A model generated the notes under the pieces. That model had not been told where the DNA came from. It worked only from the letters and a program-made list of their open reading frames with translations, and ran no database searches. The translations under genes were made by a program, and so were the position numbers. A stretch of DNA of 21,904 bases from contig CAKTJA010000006.1 in NCBI GenBank assembly GCA_934567115.1, forward strand, positions 1 to 21,904, given 5' to 3'. The DNA comes from an uncultured Oscillospiraceae bacterium (GTDB lineage: Bacteria; Bacillota; Clostridia; Oscillospirales; Oscillospiraceae). Positions 16,593 through 21,904 of the stretch are shown piece after piece (position 1 is the stretch's first letter; each line of letters starts with the position of its first letter).

Positions 16593-17456
16593 ATGAACGA
16601 TCTGACGGCCTTTGCGAAAACGGACGCCGCCGCGCGCCTTCGCGCTGCGGCGAAGCGCGGAGCGCTCAGCCACGCGCTGATTTTTTCCGGAGGGGACGAC
16701 AGGCTCTCCGCCGCGCGCTACGCCGCCGCCGCGCTGGAGTGCACGGGCGCGGAAAAGCCCTGCCTTGCCTGTGCGCACTGCCGCAAGGTGCTTGCGAACG
16801 TTCACCCGGACGTGACGGAGGTGCGCGGCGACGGAGAGCACGCCGAGCTTTCCGTGGACGCCGTTCGCGGCGTGCGCGCCGACGCGTTCATCCGCCCGAA
16901 CGAGGGAGCGTGCAAGGTCTATATTTTCCCGGACGGCGTGGCGCTCAACGAAAAGGACCAGAACGTGCTGCTCAAAACCGTGGAGGAGGGACCGCCGTAC
17001 TCCGCTTTCTTTTTCTGCGCGGAGAACGCGCTTGCGTTCCTGCCCACCGTGCGCTCGCGCTGCGTGGAGGTAAAGCTCGCGCCCGCCGTCGCGGCGGCGG
17101 AGGACGACGCCCGGGCGCAGGAGCTGGTGAGGGCGGCCGTGCAGATGGACGCGGCGGGCCGCGCCGCCTTTCTGCTGGGGCTTGAGTCGGCTAAGCTCTC
17201 GCGTACGGAGCTTGGCGCGCTGTTCGAGCAAACGAGGGTCTATTTTGTAAACGCGCTCTGCGCGAGGTGCGGCGCTGCCCCGGAGCGTGCGGCCGGGGAA
17301 GAAACTTTGCGCATGATTTTGAGTTCACGCTTGACAAAAAAGCAAATTATCGGCACAATAGAACTGTTGGAGACCTATCGGAACCACTGTAAATACAATG
17401 TCGGCACAGGTCCGCTGCTGGGCGGCCTTGCCGTTGAATGGGAGGAAATCCTTTGA
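16593..17456 (+). CDS. holB: DNA polymerase III delta' subunit (clamp loader)
   Basis: Clamp-loader subunit that helps load the beta sliding clamp during replication (287 residues). The ATG at 16593 follows CGGAGGAG; the frame reads further upstream to 16461, but that would start inside the promoter palindrome. Zinc-module cysteines are Cys50, 57, 60 and 63 (C-x6-C-x2-C-x2-C). The P-loop position reads SGGDDRLS without the Lys, as expected for the ATPase-inactive delta'. LLKTVEEGPPYSAFFF and the RSRC motif (TVRSRCVEV) match the family. It is somewhat shorter than the ~330-residue relatives. The stop overlaps the ricT start (TTGA), matching the holB-yaaT order of Bacillota. Confidence 0.93.
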   Translation: MNDLTAFAKTDAAARLRAAAKRGALSHALIFSGGDDRLSAARYAAAALECTGAEKPCLACAHCRKVLANVHPDVTEVRGDGEHAELSVDAVRGVRADAFIRPNEGACKVYIFPDGVALNEKDQNVLLKTVEEGPPYSAFFFCAENALAFLPTVRSRCVEVKLAPAVAAAEDDARAQELVRAAVQMDAAGRAAFLLGLESAKLSRTELGALFEQTRVYFVNALCARCGAAPERAAGEETLRMILSSRLTKKQIIGTIELLETYRNHCKYNVGTGPLLGGLAVEWEEIL

Positions 17457-18781
17457 TCGAAGTTATTGGCGTCCGCTTTCGCGGCGGCTGTAAGGAGTAT
17501 TATTTCGACCCGCGCGGGATCAGCGTTGAGGCGGGTCAGTTCGTCATTGTGGAGACGGCGCAGGGCATGGAGTTTGCCCAGTGCCTGACGGCGAACCGCG
17601 AGGTGGAAGAGGAGAGCGTCGTGCAGCCTCTGCGCCCGGTCGTGCGCGCCGCGACGGAAAACGACCGGCGCACGATGGAGTACAACCGCAAGCGCGAGAA
17701 GGACGCGTTCGGCATTTGCCGGAAAAAGATCGCCGCGCACGGGCTTGATATGAAGCTTGTGCGGGTGGAGTGCAATTTTGACGGCAGCAAGATCGTCTTC
17801 TTTTTTACGTCCGAGGGGCGCGTGGACTTCCGCGAGCTGGTGCGCGATCTTGCCGGCGTTTTCCGCGCCCGGATCGAGTTGCGCCAGATCGGTGTGCGCG
17901 ACGAGGCGAAGATGCTCGGCGGGCTTGGGATCTGCGGACGGCCGTTCTGCTGCGCGCAGTTCCTCGACGATTTTGTGCCCGTTTCCATCAAGATGGCGAA
18001 GACGCAGAATCTCAGCCTGAATCCGACGAAGATATCCGGAGCGTGCGGAAGGCTGATGTGCTGCCTGAAATATGAGCAGAACGCTTACGAGGACGCGGCC
18101 CGGCGCATGCCGAGGAACGATTCCTTCGTCCTCACGCCGGACGGGCCGGGCAATGTAAGCTCGGTGAACCTTGTGAAGGAGACGGTCAACGTTCGGCTGG
18201 ACGACGCGCCCGAGAGCCAGAAGAGCTATCACGGCAGTGAGCTTCGCATCCTGCGGAACGGCAAAGGCTCGCGCGAGGGGATCGAGATCCCGGCCGCGCG
18301 GCCCGAGCGCCGCGTGAAGCAGGACGCCGAGTCGGACGCGGCGTTTATGCCCGTGTTCCGTACGCCGGATGAACCGGGCGCAGCCGGCGCTCCGTCGGCG
18401 CGGACGGCGGACGCTCAGGGCGAGGAGAGACGCGAACGCCGCCGCGGCGGGCGCGGACGCAGAGGCGGTCACGGCGGGGAGGCCCGCGTGGGCGCGAAGC
18501 CCGCCGCGTCTGCGGAGAAGAACACGGAAAAGAATGCGGAGAAGCCGCGCGAGAGGGGGGCCGACAGGCCCGCGGACCGCAGGGGAGGCTTTGGACGCAG
18601 ACCGGCGGAGAGAAAGCCGTCTTCGTCGGGCGCGCCGGGTGCGCCACAGGCTCTCGGGGCAAAGAAGCCGCCCGCCGGTCCGTCCGGCGAGGGGGAGAAT
18701 CAGCCCAATCGCCGCAGCCGTCATCGCGGCGGGCGCGGGCGGCGGCGCAGCGGCGGCGAGGGTGCGCCGAGCGGCGAATAA
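17453..18781 (+). CDS. ricT: RicT/YaaT PSP1-domain protein with long RGG-like tail
   Basis: In Bacillus, RicT (YaaT) works with RicA and RicF in a complex that binds Fe-S clusters and stimulates RNase Y-dependent mRNA maturation, affecting competence, sporulation and biofilm. The start is the TTG at 17453, overlapping the holB stop as TTGA, with GGAGG seven bases before. The PSP1 core covers about 1-275. It has two CGRxxCC motifs, Cys161/166/167 and Cys198/203/204, the likely cluster ligands. The 442-residue length is far above the usual ~275: residues ~285-442 form a low-complexity Arg/Gly/Ala tail with RRGGRGRRGG at 330-339 and HRGGRGRRRSGG near the end. A terminator follows. Confidence 0.93.
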   Translation: MIEVIGVRFRGGCKEYYFDPRGISVEAGQFVIVETAQGMEFAQCLTANREVEEESVVQPLRPVVRAATENDRRTMEYNRKREKDAFGICRKKIAAHGLDMKLVRVECNFDGSKIVFFFTSEGRVDFRELVRDLAGVFRARIELRQIGVRDEAKMLGGLGICGRPFCCAQFLDDFVPVSIKMAKTQNLSLNPTKISGACGRLMCCLKYEQNAYEDAARRMPRNDSFVLTPDGPGNVSSVNLVKETVNVRLDDAPESQKSYHGSELRILRNGKGSREGIEIPAARPERRVKQDAESDAAFMPVFRTPDEPGAAGAPSARTADAQGEERRERRRGGRGRRGGHGGEARVGAKPAASAEKNTEKNAEKPRERGADRPADRRGGFGRRPAERKPSSSGAPGAPQALGAKKPPAGPSGEGENQPNRRSRHRGGRGRRRSGGEGAPSGE

Positions 18782-18795
18782 GAGCAATAAATAGA

Positions 18796-18823
18796 GGACC
18801 GGCAGCTTTCGCTGCCGGTCCTT
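18796..18823 (+). terminator. Terminator of the holB-ricT operon
   Basis: GGACCGGCAGC (18796-18806) pairs perfectly with GCTGCCGGTCC (18811-18821) across a TTTC loop, 14 bases after the ricT stop. Only TT follows, so the U tract is minimal. Confidence 0.75.
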
Positions 18824-18921
18824 GGCGTTGTTGGGAAGGAAGAGCCGCACGGCATGCGCGGCTTGAAAAAGCTTTGACCTGGAGCGGGAAACGAAAAGGC
18901 GGTGGAAAAAAGCGTGGGGCG

Positions 18922-18969
18922 AAAAAATTTGTGCGATCGGCACGGCTCCGCAAGCCGCGGAGCGCCGAT
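18922..18969 (-). terminator. Possible terminator of the dipeptidase gene
   Basis: GCTCCGC (18945-18951) and GCGGAGC (18957-18963), extended by ATCGGC and GCCGAT with a 3-base bulge, form a hairpin. On the - strand a run of six T follows, starting about ten bases later. It lies about 90 bases beyond the dipeptidase stop. The rest of 18824-19061 shows only a weak hairpin at 19038-19055 and a small one at 18843-18863. Confidence 0.4.
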
Positions 18970-19061
18970 GCGGCGGCCGGATTGGGGCCAAGTCTATTTG
19001 AGGGGTGGAGCGGTCCGCCCGTTGGAGGGACTGTCCTGACGGCTGCAGAGCCGTCGGCGGT

Positions 19062-19994
19062 TCATGGCAGGTTCCTGCGGAGAAACTCCCGCGCGTTGAC
19101 GTGGAAAATGCCGTCAACGTCCGTTTGCGCAACGCCGCGCGAGAGAAGGTACTCATACATTGCCGCCGCCTTCTCGGGGCTGTTCAGGCACGCGGGGAGA
19201 ACCGCGCCGTCAAAGTCGGAGCCGAGGGCGAGGCTTTGCCGCGCGCCAAGCTCAAAGAAGTGCATGATGTGGCGGTAAACGTCGTCGAGGCCCGCCGTAC
19301 GGTCGGCGCACAGAAACTCGACATAGTAGTTCAGCCCGATCAGGCAGCCCCGGCGCGCCATCTCGCGGATCATTTCATCGGTCAAGTTCCGCTTGTGCGG
19401 GCATATGGCGCGCGCGTTGGAATGCGTGGCGAGAAAGGGCCTTTCCGCCGTTTCCAGAAGGTCGGAGAAGCCGGCGTCGTTGAGGTGGGACGCGTCGACA
19501 AGAACGCCGTGCCGCTCAAGCTCACGCACAGCGGTCCTGCCGAAGGGCGTAAGATCGCGCTCCGTTTCATAGCCCGAGCCAAGCTCGTTTTCCCCATTCC
19601 ATGTAAGCGTTACGGCGCGAACGCCCTGACGCGCAATCGTTTCGACGCGCTCCGGCTTTCCGGCAAGCACGCTGCCGTTTTCGACCGTGAGAAACGCCGC
19701 GGTCTTTCCCTCCGCCCAAGCGGACTCCATATCGGCGCAGGAGAGGCAGGGGCGGACCAGCGCGGAAAACCGCTCCATCTGGCGGAAAAAGCTTGCGCGG
19801 AAACGCTCGAAATATTCGACCGCCGCCGCGCCGCGCAGCTCGTCGGGGATGAATGCCGCGAAAAACTGCGCCCAGCGGACCCCCTTCGGGAGCCGGGAGA
19901 GCGACAGTGCGCACCCCGGATCGTCAAGCGTGTCGGGGCCGCGCCCGACGGTCAGCGTATCGCAGTGCAGGTCGATCAGCGCATGGCTGTTCAT
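19062..19994 (-). CDS. Membrane dipeptidase (renal dipeptidase, peptidase family M19)
   Basis: Zinc-dependent dipeptidase of 310 residues. The predicted metal ligands match the family in order and spacing: His10 and Asp12 (DLHCDT), Glu105 (LTVENGS), His170 (VDASHLN), His191 (ATHSNAR) and Asp260 (GSDFDG). The 21-residue gap between the two His and the 69-residue gap to Asp are as in the mammalian enzyme. There is no signal peptide or membrane segment, so it is probably cytoplasmic despite the family name. The start at 19994 follows AGGAGGA at a 6-base spacing; a longer reading to 20171 would run through its own promoter. It is monocistronic. The role may be peptide salvage; D-amino-acid-containing dipeptides are also accepted by some members. 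Confidence 0.93.
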   Translation of the reverse strand: MNSHALIDLHCDTLTVGRGPDTLDDPGCALSLSRLPKGVRWAQFFAAFIPDELRGAAAVEYFERFRASFFRQMERFSALVRPCLSCADMESAWAEGKTAAFLTVENGSVLAGKPERVETIARQGVRAVTLTWNGENELGSGYETERDLTPFGRTAVRELERHGVLVDASHLNDAGFSDLLETAERPFLATHSNARAICPHKRNLTDEMIREMARRGCLIGLNYYVEFLCADRTAGLDDVYRHIMHFFELGARQSLALGSDFDGAVLPACLNSPEKAAAMYEYLLSRGVAQTDVDGIFHVNAREFLRRNLP

Positions 19995-20081
19995 AAAAAC
20001 TCCTCCTTTGCGGGCCGTCCGCGCACCGCGCCGCCGAGGGCCGTCCGGCTGCGGCGGAGCGCGGCTTCGGCTCCTGTGCCG

Positions 20082-20110
20082 ATCATACCAGATTTTCACG
20101 CCCCGCGCAA
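20082..20110 (-). promoter_or_regulatory. Sigma-A-type promoter of the dipeptidase gene
   Basis: On the - strand TTGCGC (20110-20105), a 17-base spacer and TATGAT (20087-20082), about 80 bases before the ATG at 19994. The leader is GC-rich and can fold, but no known riboswitch is recognised. Confidence 0.75.
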
Positions 20111-20193
20111 GCGGCGGACATGGGCGGCATCGGCGGGAAGAAACGCACTGCGCCGGACCACCCTGCTTCAAAGCGGCTCCGCGCGGTATTGTG

Positions 20194-21904
20194 TTATTGC
20201 GTTTCCCCCAGAAGGGCGGCGCGGTGAGCGGTAAAGCCGCTGTTGAACAGCTTTTTGTAGCGCTTCACGGGGCCGTCGGAAAACTCTCCGAACGGCCGCC
20301 GCAGGATCGGCTGATAGTCGGGCATAGATCCCAGAAAGCAGTCCAGAAAGTCCCGGATGCGGCAGTAGTCCTTGTGGATCAGATAGCTCTGGACCTGCAG
20401 CTCCTGAAAGGGGACGAGAGGCGTGTGCTGGGAAGCGCCGTCATCCAGATAGGCCGGGATATCCGCAACCAGATAATCGATCTGCTTGGCTGCGTCTTGG
20501 ATCACCGCCGCCAGATAGCTTTTTGCTGCGTCCGTCATCCGGTGGCGCAGGACCAGATGGACGGGGCCGCTCTCCAGCTCCCAGGTGAGGACCAGCCGAT
20601 CCAGCCGCCCCGACTGAAGCTGAGGCAGCAGATGAAAGGGCCGGCTATGGCTGCTTGTTGTGATTTCCTGATTTTCCACCGTGCCGTCGGGTTCTGTGGC
20701 GGAGAAGCGAACGGGGGCTTTGCTTATAACATATTGGCTGAACAGGCGCTGGGCTATTCGTTCCCTGTCATAGGGGAAGCCGCCCAGTGTCCGTTGGACC
20801 GCATAGTAGTACGATTGAGAGCTGTAATGGCGCTTCGCTTCGGACCACTGGCCATCCGTTACACTGCCGCTGCCGTCGAGGAGGCTGGTCAGGGCGCTGA
20901 CTGCTTTTTCCGGCGCCTGATGGACTGAGTAGGCGGGCAGCGACCCCATGCGGAAGGAAAGCCACGGTATGGACTTGGAGTCATACGTCATATACATATT
21001 CCGATCAAAAACCAGGGAGCGGCAATAATTGCGCATGTCGCTAAAGTACATCAGCCCGAAGGTACTGACTGCGTTTAACCGTTCGCTGTTCCACAGAAGG
21101 ACAATGTAATCAAGGCTGGGCGTCTGCCCTTTGGGGAGGCGTTTGCCGGATGAGAGCAACGGATCGATGGAAAAGACCAGACGGCTGATCCGCTTTTTCT
21201 GAAACTCATAAATGAGCTGCTTGAACAGCGTATTGTTCATTTCATCCGGAGCCCAAGTCATGCAGGGGGACTGAAAATACTCCGCCATGGTGTGGTACTG
21301 AAAATCGGCGGACAGAGTCAGGGTCTGATTTGAAACGCACAATTCGTCGAAGATGGACGCAGACAGCCTCTGCGCCTGCTGAATGTCAAAAATCCCGTCG
21401 TGGCAATGCTCGGGCAGCAGCGTCGATCCGTCTGTTGTGTGGCGGTAGGTGACCAGACGGCGGTTTGGATACCACTTGCAGAAGTACAGCACCCCATCCC
21501 GCTCCTGACCGAAGAAGGCGGGCCGGACGATCAGCGTGTCGTCTATCGCCTTCGTCAGACAGGCCACGTCTGCGGCCATGGCCGATGCCAGCGTGTCGAT
21601 CAGGTTTTCCGGAATGGGCAGCCGGACCAGCCGTTCCCGGATATGCTCCGCGACCTGTGTCTGCTCCTCCGGAAACGCGGACATCAGGGGCATGAACAGG
21701 AAGAACGGGTCGTCCTCCAAATGCTTCATGTCCCGGAAGGAGAGCACGGGCTGGGAAACCGGGCAGCCGCCGCACCGGTATTCAATGAAAAATTGGCGGA
21801 AGGTGGCTGTGATCGTCTGTTCCGTGGCTTTGCCGTCCCGCTGAGAGATCGGAGGGAGGGAGCGGGTCAGCTCGTGCGCCGCCAGCGCCCGGTCCCACCG
21901 GGGG
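20194..21904 (-). CDS. Unrecognised large protein, 5' end outside the window
   Basis: The frame is open from the TAA at 20194-20196 to the right edge, giving at least 569 residues; a GTG at 21747 is only an internal possibility. I do not recognise the family. Visible features: no signal peptide or clear membrane helix in the part seen, a CGGCP segment (about 21763-21774) reminiscent of a metal- or cluster-binding pair but with no partner found, and many aromatic residues (PDYQPIL, SYYYAVQ, FKQLIYEF). LVLTWELESGPVHLVLRHRM looks like beta strands. GC is clearly lower than the rest (about 50% and 57% in two counted 60-base lines against 78% in one line of the flavoprotein gene), suggesting transfer. 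It is preserved over 1.7 kb with no stop, so it is a real gene. Confidence 0.85.
   Translation of the reverse strand, partial: PRWDRALAAHELTRSLPPISQRDGKATEQTITATFRQFFIEYRCGGCPVSQPVLSFRDMKHLEDDPFFLFMPLMSAFPEEQTQVAEHIRERLVRLPIPENLIDTLASAMAADVACLTKAIDDTLIVRPAFFGQERDGVLYFCKWYPNRRLVTYRHTTDGSTLLPEHCHDGIFDIQQAQRLSASIFDELCVSNQTLTLSADFQYHTMAEYFQSPCMTWAPDEMNNTLFKQLIYEFQKKRISRLVFSIDPLLSSGKRLPKGQTPSLDYIVLLWNSERLNAVSTFGLMYFSDMRNYCRSLVFDRNMYMTYDSKSIPWLSFRMGSLPAYSVHQAPEKAVSALTSLLDGSGSVTDGQWSEAKRHYSSQSYYYAVQRTLGGFPYDRERIAQRLFSQYVISKAPVRFSATEPDGTVENQEITTSSHSRPFHLLPQLQSGRLDRLVLTWELESGPVHLVLRHRMTDAAKSYLAAVIQDAAKQIDYLVADIPAYLDDGASQHTPLVPFQELQVQSYLIHKDYCRIRDFLDCFLGSMPDYQPILRRPFGEFSDGPVKRYKKLFNSGFTAHRAALLGETQ

Noticed and set aside
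16529..16600. Possible small ORF beginning at the ATG at 16529 in the holB leader
   Set aside because: No ribosome binding site precedes it, and the frame runs far into holB as an out-of-frame Arg-rich product.
17375..19156. A 593-codon - strand frame opposite ricT
   Set aside because: It crosses the ricT terminator and both gene ends, and its product is Arg/Ala/Pro-rich without domains.

Overview
The window reads as one stretch of a high-GC Bacillota chromosome, most likely a Clostridia/Oscillospiraceae-type gut anaerobe. This is inferred from the holB-ricT (yaaT) gene pair typical of Bacillota, the strong purine-rich ribosome binding sites, a pst-phoU-phoB-phoR cluster and a DUF368/PopT gene. 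Most of the window is very GC-rich; single 60-base lines in the metabolic genes reach about 75-78% GC. No rRNA, tRNA or CRISPR array was found.

Layout. (1) 2-2452, + strand: the 3' part of an ftsH protease gene cut by the window edge, an intrinsic terminator, and a small polytopic membrane protein. (2) 2568-9104, - strand: a complete phosphate regulon, pstS-pstC-pstA-pstB-phoU-phoB-phoR. It is tightly packed, with 4-base ATGA overlaps at phoU/phoB and phoB/phoR, and is preceded by TTTTAC repeats that look like a Pho box. (3) 9299-11031, + strand: a 60-residue ORF coupled to a large serine recombinase gene, divergent from pstS, followed by a hairpin-rich spacer with a 56-bp imperfect direct repeat. 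(4) 11299-14682, - strand: an overlapping operon of a COG2509-type FAD-dependent dehydrogenase, a D-2-hydroxyacid dehydrogenase and a DUF368/PopT undecaprenyl-phosphate translocase. (5) 14906-16288, + strand: an HtrA/DegP-like membrane-anchored serine protease. (6) 16593-18781, + strand: holB and ricT, with a strong promoter overlapped by a perfect AT-rich palindrome. (7) 19062-19994, - strand: an M19 membrane-dipeptidase family enzyme with its own promoter. (8) 20194-21904, - strand: the 3' part of a long unrecognised gene with clearly lower GC (about 50-57% in sampled lines), possibly the edge of an acquired region.

How the genes work together. The Pst/Pho block is self-contained: high-affinity phosphate uptake (PstSCAB), the signalling adaptor PhoU and the PhoR/PhoB two-component system, probably autoregulated through the Pho box. 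The DUF368 operon suggests a link to cell-envelope lipid carrier recycling. FtsH and HtrA are two envelope quality-control proteases. holB-ricT joins the clamp loader to an RNase Y accessory factor.

Three promoters (16430-16458 +, 14716-14744 - and 20082-20110 -) share the same -35 hexamer TTGCGC with a 17-bp spacer and good -10 boxes. The least explained items are the unknown right-edge gene, the palindrome on the holB promoter, the repeat-rich spacer after the recombinase and the RGG-like tail on RicT. Nothing seen amounts to a clearly new multi-gene system.
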